From: Bacteroidota bacterium
GTDB taxonomy: Bacteria; Bacteroidota; Bacteroidia; Bacteroidales; VadinHA17
DNA: 34,594 nucleotides
NCBI GenBank assembly: GCA_023430725.1
Contig: JAEYZD010000188.1
Coordinates: 1 to 34,594 of the forward strand
Direction: 5' to 3'
Positions 1-8,548 of this stretch are shown one piece after another (within the stretch, counting starts at the first letter, position 1; each line of letters starts with the position of its first letter). The notes below the pieces were generated by a model, which did no database searches, was not told the origin of the DNA, and worked only from the letters and a program-made list of their open reading frames with translations. The position numbers and the translations under genes were made by a program.

Positions 1-437
1 CTCTTACAGTAAGAGGGGAGTCGCTGATTCACAGTGCCCCGCTGACCACTTTTGCCTTCAGCAGGAGCATCCTGAAGGGATTCGGATCGTATATCGTAAC
101 CTTCTCCCTGCTGCTCTTCGCCTTTTCTACGGCCATCTCATGGTCATACTACGGAGACAGGGCAACAACATACCTGTTCGGCCAGAAGTATGTCATGATA
201 TACAGACTTGTATATGTCGCTGCCTTCTTTGTTGCATCGTTCACAGACACTACAATCATCTGGTCTCTCTCATACGTTGCCATTGTGCTGATGGCCGTGC
301 CCAACCTGGTGGGGATATTCCTTCTGAGGAAGGAGGTAAAACGGTCTGTCCGCGATTACTGGCTGACCTTCTCTGAGCAGTACCCTGAAGAGAAGATCTC
401 AAAGAAGATGGCTAAACGGTTTAAAGAGGACAAATAG
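1..437 (+). CDS. AGCS-family sodium:alanine/glycine symporter, 3' part only
   Basis: This is the C-terminal 144 residues or so of a sodium:amino-acid symporter (AGCS family), open from the window edge (first full codon at base 3) to a TAG at 435-437. It has the same C-terminal segment as the complete AGCS gene at 1937-3673, including RGESLIHSAPLTTFAFSRS, the last membrane helices (FSLLLFAFSTAISWSYYGDRA; SLSYVAIVLMAVPNL) and a charged cytoplasmic tail. By eye the two proteins differ at only a modest share of positions here, so they are recent-looking paralogues. The family moves alanine or glycine with Na+ across the inner membrane. The truncation is caused by the window boundary, so nothing suggests a pseudogene. 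About 115 bases separate it from the NSS transporter downstream. Confidence 0.93.
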   Translation, partial: LTVRGESLIHSAPLTTFAFSRSILKGFGSYIVTFSLLLFAFSTAISWSYYGDRATTYLFGQKYVMIYRLVYVAAFFVASFTDTTIIWSLSYVAIVLMAVPNLVGIFLLRKEVKRSVRDYWLTFSEQYPEEKISKKMAKRFKEDK

Positions 438-552
438 TCAGGGATTCAGTCATTTAGCTCCTTAAACATTTTTTTTACGGCTTCTGAATAAGGGATTGAG
501 TTTTTATTCAACTTTGATTTCTTGAATTTATTAAGTGATCATTGTCTGATAT

Positions 553-1917
553 ATGAGCGGATTTGATTTTTCGAAAAGGGACTCATTTGGCAGCAGGCTG
601 GGGGTGGTTGCTGCTGCGGCCGGTTCGGCGGTAGGTCTCGGTAACATCTGGAGATTTCCCTATATTCTTGGAGAGAACGGAGGCGGTGCCTTCCTGATAA
701 TCTACCTGGTTATCATGTTTGCCATCGGGATCCCGGTGATGATGTCTGAGCTTGTAATCGGCCGGCGGTCACAGCGAAATCCTGTCGGTGCATTCAGGAT
801 GCTGGCGCCGGGCAAGCCATGGTTCGCGGTGGGAATGATGGGAATAGTATCAGCATTTATGATCCTGGCGTTTTACACTGCGGTATCAGGCTGGACCCTG
901 GAGTACCTGTACCAGACGATCATTGGTGGCTTCAGGGGGAAAAGTTCTGCTGAACTTACGACGATGTTTGATGCCTTCCGCGGTGACTCGCTCCGGCCGG
1001 CTCTGTGGTTTTCAATCTTTATGATTGCCACAGCGGGGATCGTTCTCGGAGGAGTCAGGAAAGGAATAGAGAAATCGACCAAGATAATGATGCCTCTGCT
1101 CTTTGTCCTGTTGATAATCATGTGTGTCAAGTCTCTGACACTGCCGGGTGCCGGCAAGGGGATGGAATTTCTTTTCAGACCCGATTTCTCCAAGATTACC
1201 GGCACCACTGTCCTGATGGCGCTGGGGCAGGTGTTTTTCTCACTCAGCATCGGGATGGGAACAATCATAACATACGGTTCCTATATTCAGAAGGACAATA
1301 ACCTTGCAAACACTTCGGTACAGGTTTCCCTGATTGACACAACCGTGGCTGTGCTGGCCGGAGTTGCAATATTCCCGGCCGTATTTGCCTTCGGCATATC
1401 ACCTGCCTCCGGAGAATCCCTGACATTCATTGTTTTGCCGGGAATTTTTCAGCAGATGACAGGCGGGATGGTTTTTGCATTCATGTTTTTCCTTCTGCTT
1501 GCCCTGGCGGCCCTTACATCAACAATCTCTGTTTTGGAGGTAATTGTGGCTTATTTCTCTGAACAGCTGGGTCTTACGCGAAAGAAAGCCATCCTTCTGG
1601 CGACAATATCCATGTTTGTACTTGGGATCACAGCCTCATTGTCACTTGGGCTGACCAGCGGCATTAAGCTCTTCGGAATGAATACATTCGACCTGTTCAA
1701 TACAACCACAGCCAATATTCTTCTGCCTCTCGGAGGACTGCTCATAGTGATCTTCCTTGGGTGGTTCTTCCCCGGTAAGGATGTGAGGGATGAGCTCTCA
1801 AACGGCGGGACTCTGAAGGCCAGGTACTACTCACTTTATCGGTTTATTATAAGATTTGTTGCGCCAATTGCCATTACTATCGTGTTCCTCAACGGGATAG
1901 GACTACTGAAAATCTAA
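553..1917 (+). CDS. Neurotransmitter:sodium symporter (NSS/SNF) family transporter
   Basis: A 454-residue polytopic membrane protein of the LeuT-fold NSS family, which imports amino acids or related amines with Na+. The family signature of the unwound first helix is clear at residues 24-36 (GSAVGLGNIWRFP), followed by YILGENGGGAFLIIYL and the helix 2 motif PVMMSELVIGRR. About 11-12 hydrophobic segments follow, ending with a short tail, which is the usual size for bacterial members. The start is the ATG at 553, preceded by an AT-rich leader without a Shine-Dalgarno sequence. It sits between two AGCS genes, with only 19 bases to the second one, so it is probably co-transcribed with that gene. 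The substrate cannot be read from sequence; a tyrosine, tryptophan or small amino acid is plausible. Confidence 0.95.
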   Translation: MSGFDFSKRDSFGSRLGVVAAAAGSAVGLGNIWRFPYILGENGGGAFLIIYLVIMFAIGIPVMMSELVIGRRSQRNPVGAFRMLAPGKPWFAVGMMGIVSAFMILAFYTAVSGWTLEYLYQTIIGGFRGKSSAELTTMFDAFRGDSLRPALWFSIFMIATAGIVLGGVRKGIEKSTKIMMPLLFVLLIIMCVKSLTLPGAGKGMEFLFRPDFSKITGTTVLMALGQVFFSLSIGMGTIITYGSYIQKDNNLANTSVQVSLIDTTVAVLAGVAIFPAVFAFGISPASGESLTFIVLPGIFQQMTGGMVFAFMFFLLLALAALTSTISVLEVIVAYFSEQLGLTRKKAILLATISMFVLGITASLSLGLTSGIKLFGMNTFDLFNTTTANILLPLGGLLIVIFLGWFFPGKDVRDELSNGGTLKARYYSLYRFIIRFVAPIAITIVFLNGIGLLKI

Positions 1918-1936
1918 ATCCAACTCCGGCTATAAA

Positions 1937-3673
1937 ATGCACAAGTTAAACGACTTCCTGGTAATGCTCGACGGGTACCTTGGTGGGCATCCCTGGTTCA
2001 TGGTACTGCTTATCGGGACCGGCCTGTTTTTCACCCTGTATCTGGGATTCCCGCAGATAAGGTATTTCCGCCATGCCATAAGAATTACACGGGGCAAATA
2101 TGATCACTCCCACGACATCGGGGATACTTCACATTTTCAGTCACTTGCAACAGCTCTCTCCGGCACTGTAGGTACCGGCAACATTGCCGGTGTTGCGCTG
2201 GCAATTCATCTTGGCGGACCGGCAGCCCTGTTCTGGATGCTGATAACGGCTGCAATAGGTATGTGCACCAAGATGGTTGAGGTGTCTCTCTCTCACAAAT
2301 ACAGGGATATCCTTCCTGACGGTTCAGTCTCCGGAGGTCCGATGTACTATATGAAGAAAAGGCTGAACATCAAGACAAAAAGCGGTAAGATAATCAGAAC
2401 AGGAGCCATCCTTGGAGCCTTCTTTGCAGGAGCAACCATTCTTTGTTCATTCGGAACAGGAGGTCTGCCACAGATCAACAGTATATCAAACGCTGTCTTT
2501 TCAACTTTCGGAATCAAACATATCATTACAGGTGCAATTCTTTCTGTTTTGCTGGCACTTATAATTATCGGGGGCATCAAAAGAATTGCGAAAGTCACAT
2601 CGGTCCTGGTCCCCTTCATGGCAATCCTATACCTGATTGGTTCTCTTATAGTAATCTTTTCAAACTACGAGAACATTCTCCCGTCTCTAGGTGCGGTTTT
2701 TGGAGATGCCTTCACAGGTTCGGCTGCTGCCGGCGGTTTCCTGGGTGCCACCTTCGCCTTTGCGATGAACAGGGGAGTAAACCGGGGACTCTTCTCCAAT
2801 GAATCAGGCCAGGGTTCAGCCCCCATCGCACACTCTGCTGCCCGTGCCCCGGAGCCAGTCTCTGAAGGGATGGTAGCGCTGCTTGAGCCGTTTATTGACA
2901 CAATCTGCATCTGTACCCTAACCGGACTTGTCGTGCTTGCTTCAGGCGCCTGGAACACAAAGACTGACAACCAGTTTCAGACTACTGATATGCAGATTCT
3001 TACCGGAATCTACGATGACGCAAACAGCGCTGATATTGCAAAGCTCAGCAGTCACCTCAGGGGAGACCAGTTTATTGATCTGTATAACGGAAAGCTGAAT
3101 GTGGAGAACGGCGTGATAGCTACTCCGGACATTTCGGTCATACATGCCAGATCCCTGGCCGAAAATATCAGGTTTACCTCAGCCAAGGAGCCTTTCTCGG
3201 GAGAACTGGAGGTGATAGCAGGAAAGCTGCCGAACATGGCATCAATGACAGTGCGGGGGGAGTCACTCATACACAGTGCACCGCTTACCACATTTGCCTT
3301 CAGCCGTAGCATTCTCAAAGGATTCGGGCCATACATAGTGACATTCTCGCTGCTGCTGTTTGCATTTTCTACGGCTATTTCATGGTCATACTATGGCGAC
3401 AGGGCGGTTACGTACCTCTTCGGACAAAAGTGGGTTCTGTACTACAGGCTTGTCTTCGTGGGGGCATTTTTTGTTGCTTCATTCACTGATACGACTATTG
3501 TTTGGTCACTGTCATACGTGGCCATTGTGCTTATGGCCGTCCCGAACCTGATAGGCATACTTTTTCTCAGAAAAGAGGTTAAACAGAATGTTAAGGAATA
3601 CTGGCTCACCTTCGGGAAGCAGTATCCGGGGGAGAAGATCTCTGACAAAATGCTGAAAAGATTCGACAAGTAG
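1937..3673 (+). CDS. AGCS-family sodium:alanine/glycine symporter with periplasmic insertion
   Basis: A 578-residue sodium:amino-acid symporter. The AGCS signature is at residues 74-100 (LSGTVGTGNIAGVALAIHLG), with the GGPMYYM motif near 133-139 and NRGLFSNESGQGSAPIAHSA near 282-300. Family members are usually nearer 450-500 residues; the extra length comes from a hydrophilic block at about residues 338-448, between the helix ending LVVLASGAW and the next membrane segment. The partial gene at 1-437 retains the end of the same block, so the insertion predates the duplication. The start is ATG 1937, 19 bases after the NSS stop. Role: Na+-driven uptake of alanine, glycine or similar. The job of the insertion is unknown; an extracytoplasmic domain is the simplest reading. 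Confidence 0.94.
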   Translation: MHKLNDFLVMLDGYLGGHPWFMVLLIGTGLFFTLYLGFPQIRYFRHAIRITRGKYDHSHDIGDTSHFQSLATALSGTVGTGNIAGVALAIHLGGPAALFWMLITAAIGMCTKMVEVSLSHKYRDILPDGSVSGGPMYYMKKRLNIKTKSGKIIRTGAILGAFFAGATILCSFGTGGLPQINSISNAVFSTFGIKHIITGAILSVLLALIIIGGIKRIAKVTSVLVPFMAILYLIGSLIVIFSNYENILPSLGAVFGDAFTGSAAAGGFLGATFAFAMNRGVNRGLFSNESGQGSAPIAHSAARAPEPVSEGMVALLEPFIDTICICTLTGLVVLASGAWNTKTDNQFQTTDMQILTGIYDDANSADIAKLSSHLRGDQFIDLYNGKLNVENGVIATPDISVIHARSLAENIRFTSAKEPFSGELEVIAGKLPNMASMTVRGESLIHSAPLTTFAFSRSILKGFGPYIVTFSLLLFAFSTAISWSYYGDRAVTYLFGQKWVLYYRLVFVGAFFVASFTDTTIVWSLSYVAIVLMAVPNLIGILFLRKEVKQNVKEYWLTFGKQYPGEKISDKMLKRFDK

Positions 3674-3733
3674 GCCGGGGGCCGGAGATTCTCACCGGAA
3701 TTCGGTAACTTTGAATGTCAATTCAATCAAGCT

Positions 3734-4426
3734 ATGAAGATTTATAGTCATTTTCTAATAATGGCGGCAGCCCTGTTGTCCGGAACAGGAGTAACCGGTT
3801 TTTCACAGGAACAGTGCACCGTACTTGTTAAGGAGATCAGTGAAAAATATGTTGGTGAATGCAAAAAAGGACTTGCCCACGGCACAGGAGAAGCTTGGGG
3901 TACGGAGCATTACACCGGCGCCTTCAGGAACGGACTTCCTCATGGCAAGGGAGTTTACACCTATGCTGACCGTTCAGTATACTCCGGCGCATGGTCAAAG
4001 GGACTGAGACACGGAAACGGGAAGTATACATTCAGTTATGCCGGAAAGGACAGCATCCAGGATGGACTCTGGACCAGGGACAAGTACATGGGCCGGAATC
4101 AGACTGTCCAGGGTTATAAAGTCATATCCACCAAAGCCATGGAGCGTTACCGGGTCTACCGGTACACTGACGGACAGGAGATACGGATACTGCTAAAACC
4201 AATGACATCGGGCTCTCTTGATGTGACAAACCTCCAGATCACCGGCTCTTCGGGTATTGAATCGGAGTTTCTCAACTCGCAGATGGAGTTCAGGAACTGC
4301 GAGTTTCCCTTTAAGCTTCGCGTCAGCTTCAATAAGTGGAGCAAACTGAAAACGGTCAGGGTTGACACCTCGATAGACCTGGAGATCACCGAGCCGGGTG
4401 TATGGATTATAGAGATAGGGGCCTGA
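3734..4426 (+). CDS. Secreted MORN-repeat protein
   Basis: A 230-residue protein with an N-terminal signal peptide (about residues 1-24, ending GFSQ). Residues 39-100 hold about three MORN repeats of the form YxGxxxxGxxHGxGxxxx (YVGECKKGLAHGTGEAWG; YTGAFRNGLPHGKGVYTY; YSGAWSKGLRHGNGKYTF). The C-terminal half has no repeat I recognise and reads as beta-rich. MORN repeats form elongated beta-hairpin sheets that often act as scaffolds or bind lipids; the function here is unknown. A TAACTTTG at 3706-3713 resembles a Bacteroidota -7 element, although I see no matching -33 box. The gene ends exactly against the convergent membrane-protein gene: TGATCA at 4424-4429 provides the stop codon of both genes. 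Confidence 0.85.
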   Translation: MKIYSHFLIMAAALLSGTGVTGFSQEQCTVLVKEISEKYVGECKKGLAHGTGEAWGTEHYTGAFRNGLPHGKGVYTYADRSVYSGAWSKGLRHGNGKYTFSYAGKDSIQDGLWTRDKYMGRNQTVQGYKVISTKAMERYRVYRYTDGQEIRILLKPMTSGSLDVTNLQITGSSGIESEFLNSQMEFRNCEFPFKLRVSFNKWSKLKTVRVDTSIDLEITEPGVWIIEIGA

Positions 4427-5320
4427 TCACTCTTTTCCCGGTACCGGAGGATAGAGATCCTCTACCTTTACTTTATAGTCGTCATCGGTTGTAACCTCAA
4501 CGGTCACCTCATCGCCCTTGTTGCGGAAATACAGCAGGAATGCCAGAATGGGCATCACCGGTGTAATCAGGCCGCTGAACATGGCGTTTAATACTATGAA
4601 CAGAGGGTTGCGGTGCATCTCAAGCAGGGAGGATGCTGCTTCAGGATTGGCAATTGAACTGATTAATGATCCGGTGAATGGCAGCATCACAAGTGCTCCG
4701 ATAAGCATCGAGGCAACAATCATAATGAGGAGCACAACCACAACCCATCCCATGTTTGCCCAGAAGTTTTTATGAGCAAGGCGGAATGAGCGTGACACGG
4801 CCTCCATGGGATTCCGGGTCTCAGTCAGAGTGACCGGCATGACGAATAGTATCACTGTCAGCATATAAAAGAGTGCAAAGAGCCCCGGCAATACAAGCAG
4901 GACAAGCCCGACGGAGGTCAGTAAGATTGTCAGTATCAGAAGAATTATAATTGCAGCCAGGTACGGGACCAGTGCGGTGAGTGTCTTCCGTGTCAGGGAT
5001 GAAATGAATCCCGGTTCTCCGGATGGTTTTTCCAGCACCCATACGTGGAGAAGTACGCCAAAGACCAGTGAAACAAGCATCATCAGGCCATATGGGCCGG
5101 CCATCTCCTTCATCTTCTCAAGGACCAGTTCGGGATCTGTGGATGCTTCCTGGAATGAAGCCAGGTCGATGCCGGATGTGAAGAGCGATGTCAGCAGTGC
5201 GCTTATCACAGAGATGATGTACAGCCCGAGGAAGTATTTTTTGTAAAAAAACCACATCTTGTTGAATGCAGTGTCGATGTCCACGGCCCCGGCTAGAGGA
5301 TGGTTCTGATAAGTGTTCAT
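4427..5320 (-). CDS. Multi-pass membrane protein, DUF4013/YciC-like
   Basis: An integral membrane protein of 297 residues if started at the ATG at 5320; an in-frame TTG at 5350 would add 10 residues. I prefer the ATG. The N-terminus (NHPLAGAVDIDTAFNKMWFF) precedes about six hydrophobic segments, with the glycine/proline-rich LVLLVLPGLFALFYMLTV and a FRLAHKNFWANMGWVVVVLL stretch typical of the broad glycerophosphoryl-diester-phosphodiesterase-membrane-domain/DUF975/DUF4013 grouping. The C-terminal tail is acidic and cytoplasmic in style (VEVTTDDDYKVKVEDLYPPV). No catalytic motif is visible and I cannot assign a function. It lies 48 bases downstream of the SNF2 helicase on the same strand and may share its transcript. 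Confidence 0.8.
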   Translation of the reverse strand: MNTYQNHPLAGAVDIDTAFNKMWFFYKKYFLGLYIISVISALLTSLFTSGIDLASFQEASTDPELVLEKMKEMAGPYGLMMLVSLVFGVLLHVWVLEKPSGEPGFISSLTRKTLTALVPYLAAIIILLILTILLTSVGLVLLVLPGLFALFYMLTVILFVMPVTLTETRNPMEAVSRSFRLAHKNFWANMGWVVVVLLIMIVASMLIGALVMLPFTGSLISSIANPEAASSLLEMHRNPLFIVLNAMFSGLITPVMPILAFLLYFRNKGDEVTVEVTTDDDYKVKVEDLYPPVPGKE

Positions 5321-5368
5321 TGCAGCGTTTTTTGAGATTTGTATAGACAATGTAAAACTATAAAAAAA

Positions 5369-8338
5369 TCAGTTCAGTATCTCAAGCATCTCCTTCACAT
5401 CAAGGTCGCCAAGGGGATTGTTGGTATCGACGAAAGTCCCTGCCAGCCTGGTTTTCTTCTCCTGCAGCCGCTGTATCTTCTCCTCGATTGTGTTTCCGGA
5501 GATGTATCTGTGAACGAACACCCTCTTTTCCTGACCTATCCGGTGCGCCCTGCTCAGGGCCTGGATCTCCGACGCCGGGTTCCACCACGGGTCGAGGATG
5601 AAAACATAATCGGCCTCTGTCAGGTTCAACCCCACGCCGCCCGCCTTGAGGGAGATCAGAAATACCTTTTTGCTGCTGTCGTTCCTGAAGTTGCCGATAA
5701 CCTTGCCGCGCTCCCTGGTTGATCCTGTCAGCATGGTGTAGCCGATATCCTGCTTCTCCAGCCAGCCCGGGAAGAGTTCGAGGTGCTTGACGAACGATGA
5801 GAAGATGAGTATCCTGTGACCTTCAGACACCGCGCTCTCGATATTACGGGTTACGGTGTCAAATTTGCCTGAACCGCCGCTGTAGCTTTCGTCTGTCATG
5901 ACAGGATGGTTTGCCAGCTGCCGCAGTCGCATCAGCCCCTGGAGCACGATGATGGCAGACTTCTCGATGCCTACCGACTCGATGTTCTCAAGGATGCTGT
6001 TTCTTACAGCTGATTTTTCGCGCTCATAGATTGCAGCCTGCTCGTCGGACATGTCACAGTGGATTATCTGCTCGGTCACAGGCGGCAGTTCCCTGACAAC
6101 CATCTCCTTGGTACGCCTCATTATGAATGGTTGAATGATCTTGCGCAGTTGCTTCTCCTTCTCCTCCTCGAAGCTCCTTTCGATGGGGCGTGCAAACTCA
6201 CGCTTGAAGAAGGCCAGCGAGCCGAGCAAGCCCGGATTGACGAAGTTGAGCTGTGTCCATAGGTCGGTGAGGGAGTTCTCCACAGGGGTTCCGGTGAGGA
6301 CAAGCCGGTGATCCGCCCTCAGACGCATCACTGACCTGTAGATGTGCGATGTCGGATTCTTGATATGCTGGCTTTCGTCCAGGACCACATAAAAGAAATT
6401 GATCCCTGTAAAAATCTCAATGTCCTGACGCACTGTATGGTAGCTTGAGATAATTATGTCATAGGCGGTGAAATTAGAGGCTGACCTGTTTCGTGCTGCG
6501 CCGTAGTGGATCAGTGTCCTCATAGATGGGCAGAAGCGCCTGATTTCATTGTGCCAGTTGTGACAGAGCGAGGCGGGAACGATAATCAGGGAGGTGGCTG
6601 GCGGATTATCCCTGCCAAAGAGTGTCATTTGTCGTACACCGGGTTGTTGCCGGTTTTCTGTCTGTTCTCCGGTGTCGGCGCTGTGAGCCAGCATCTGCTC
6701 CCGGTTCCACTGAAGCAGTGCCAGGGTCTGCAGTGTCTTGCCCAGGCCCATGTCATCGGCGAGGCATCCGCCGAGGTTGTTGGACTGCAGGAAGTGCAGC
6801 CAGCTGATCCCTTCCTGCTGGTAGGGGCGAAGCTCCGCCTTCAGCTCCACAGGAGGGGGAAGCAGCTTCAGTTGTTCAGGCATCACCAGTTTTTCAAGGC
6901 GTGCGCATGTGTCACACTCCTCGCCGGAGATGACATCCGAGAGGATGCCGAAGTGCTGCTTGTGGAGAAGGAGGTTTTCATCGTTTTCCTTGCCCATCTC
7001 AAACAGTCCGCGGTAGCGTGCGAACCACTCCTCGGGCAGCAGCGCCACGGTGCCGTCCGGCAGGAGATACTCACGCCTTCCTTCGAGGATGTTACGGCGG
7101 AACCGTGTGAAGGGAATGGTGAACGGGCCTATTGTAACGACAGCCTTCAGGTCAAACCAGTCGTTGATCACCTGGTGACTCATCCTGATCTCTACGCGAT
7201 GGAGGCAGAAGGGCCTGTCGAGGCTTCCGGTACGGACGGTCATGCCTGCCTCCCCGAGCCGGAGCCTGTTGTATGACACTGCCTCCAGGAGGTCATAGAG
7301 AGCATCCGCCTCATTCTCTGCAGAGCCCGTTGTGGTGAAATGAATTCCGTCCTCGGTGAAGAGTCCTGCCTCATCAAGGGCTGACAGACAGCTCTTTTCC
7401 CAGGCCTGGTCACGCTCCTTCCTGAGGAAGCTGAACCGGCCGCCGTCGTTTCTGAAAGCGGTGAAGTGCGTCTCCTCATCGGGATAATAGATATCCCTCT
7501 TGTCGTACCTAAACTTCAGAACAGCCGCAGGGATACCTGTGACCAGCCTCTCGACGGTCAGAAACGCAGCTTTGGCGGGTTCTTCTTTTTCAAGCGAGAA
7601 GCCTGTTCCAATGACCTTGTGTGTGTTGATCACCTGCAGCACGAAGGTGGAAAAGTATTTCTCGGCCGTCGCTTCCGGGATGATGATTCTGTCGCGGGTC
7701 AGGAAGGGTTTGATCTTGGCGCCTTCGATATCGGCGATGAAATGGATTTTATGACCGGCCCTGATGATGCATGGTTTATTTGACAGAATCTCGACATTAA
7801 CGCCGCGCAGCTGCACCGGGCGGCTGTCTGACTCGATGATGAGGCTGTAGCTGGTTGAATCCGGAATGCGATCGAAACTGAATACCGGCTTCGCTTCTGC
7901 GGGGTCTATGATGAGCCGGTCCTCAGGATGCAGTGAGTTGATTCTTGTTTTGTGGTGAAACAGGGGCAAATCCTCATTCAAGGCTATCTTCAGGCACTGG
8001 CATATCCGCTTTTCGATGTACGGTTTGATCAGTTCTTCAAACTCCCGGTCTGTGACGTTATCCGTAAATTCCTTCACGTTGCGGTGCTTCGAGAAGAGCT
8101 TGAAGAGATTGCGGTCAGAGTATTCATTGATCAGTCTCACGGCTTCCCTCTCTTCATTGTCAAGGCCAGCGAGGGTGATGCTGTTGGGGAAGGGGGAGAG
8201 GGCTTCCGCTACCGAGAAATAATCGCGCCCCGGCATCCGCTCGAGCATGATTGGTGCGAGAACCGAGCCCCAGGTGCGGTGCTGTGTCAGAATAATTGCA
8301 AAGAGTCTTTCTCGCTCCTTGGGGAGTGGGGGCTGCAT
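5369..8338 (-). CDS. SNF2-family DEAD/DEAH-box helicase
   Basis: A 989-residue SNF2-type ATPase/translocase, a protein that moves along duplex DNA and remodels DNA-protein complexes such as stalled RNA polymerase. Residues 1-490 are a helicase-associated N-terminal region typical of long bacterial SNF2 proteins. The catalytic core has motif I at 526-535 (CLADDMGLGKT), motif Ia IIVPASL (585-591), motif II DESQ (654-657, the SNF2 form of DEAH), motif III LTGTPVENS (681-689) and motif VI RAHRIGQ (930-936). A short polar insert at about 550-580 separates motifs I and Ia. The start ATG at 8338 is followed by MQPPLPKERERLF. No restriction, phage-defence or mobile genes surround it, so a housekeeping or transcription-recycling role is likelier than defence, though that is inference. 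Confidence 0.95.
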   Translation of the reverse strand: MQPPLPKERERLFAIILTQHRTWGSVLAPIMLERMPGRDYFSVAEALSPFPNSITLAGLDNEEREAVRLINEYSDRNLFKLFSKHRNVKEFTDNVTDREFEELIKPYIEKRICQCLKIALNEDLPLFHHKTRINSLHPEDRLIIDPAEAKPVFSFDRIPDSTSYSLIIESDSRPVQLRGVNVEILSNKPCIIRAGHKIHFIADIEGAKIKPFLTRDRIIIPEATAEKYFSTFVLQVINTHKVIGTGFSLEKEEPAKAAFLTVERLVTGIPAAVLKFRYDKRDIYYPDEETHFTAFRNDGGRFSFLRKERDQAWEKSCLSALDEAGLFTEDGIHFTTTGSAENEADALYDLLEAVSYNRLRLGEAGMTVRTGSLDRPFCLHRVEIRMSHQVINDWFDLKAVVTIGPFTIPFTRFRRNILEGRREYLLPDGTVALLPEEWFARYRGLFEMGKENDENLLLHKQHFGILSDVISGEECDTCARLEKLVMPEQLKLLPPPVELKAELRPYQQEGISWLHFLQSNNLGGCLADDMGLGKTLQTLALLQWNREQMLAHSADTGEQTENRQQPGVRQMTLFGRDNPPATSLIIVPASLCHNWHNEIRRFCPSMRTLIHYGAARNRSASNFTAYDIIISSYHTVRQDIEIFTGINFFYVVLDESQHIKNPTSHIYRSVMRLRADHRLVLTGTPVENSLTDLWTQLNFVNPGLLGSLAFFKREFARPIERSFEEEKEKQLRKIIQPFIMRRTKEMVVRELPPVTEQIIHCDMSDEQAAIYEREKSAVRNSILENIESVGIEKSAIIVLQGLMRLRQLANHPVMTDESYSGGSGKFDTVTRNIESAVSEGHRILIFSSFVKHLELFPGWLEKQDIGYTMLTGSTRERGKVIGNFRNDSSKKVFLISLKAGGVGLNLTEADYVFILDPWWNPASEIQALSRAHRIGQEKRVFVHRYISGNTIEEKIQRLQEKKTRLAGTFVDTNNPLGDLDVKEMLEILN

Positions 8339-8548
8339 AGTGGGAATAAATAAACCTGCAATTTTGAAAATCCCCGGGTAATATCAAAGGGGAGAAGCTA
8401 AATAATTTTACATGACTGCGAATCCGTGGGAGGAGATGGATGATTTCCCTTCCTGACCGGGGCCGCAAGCTTGTGTATAAGCCCTGTGAAATCCGTACTG
8501 ATGGTTTTTTTATATATCTTTCCTGACTTGAATAAAACCGGAGATGTG
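8339..8548. other. Divergent intergenic region between SNF2 helicase and GH2 gene
   Basis: About 210 bases between two divergently read genes, so promoters for both are expected here. TATCTTTC at 8515-8522 is one base off the Bacteroidota -7 consensus (TAnnTTTG) and lies 27 bases upstream of the GH2 ATG, but no well-spaced -33 box was found. No gene or strong hairpin is visible. Confidence 0.4.

Noticed and set aside
6506..7276. 256-codon plus-strand frame opposite the SNF2 helicase
   Set aside because: Antisense to a gene with complete helicase motifs; composition is that of a shadow frame.
5369..8338. SNF2 helicase as part of a defence system
   Set aside because: Neighbours are a membrane protein and a glycosidase; there is no nuclease, methylase or other defence-type partner.
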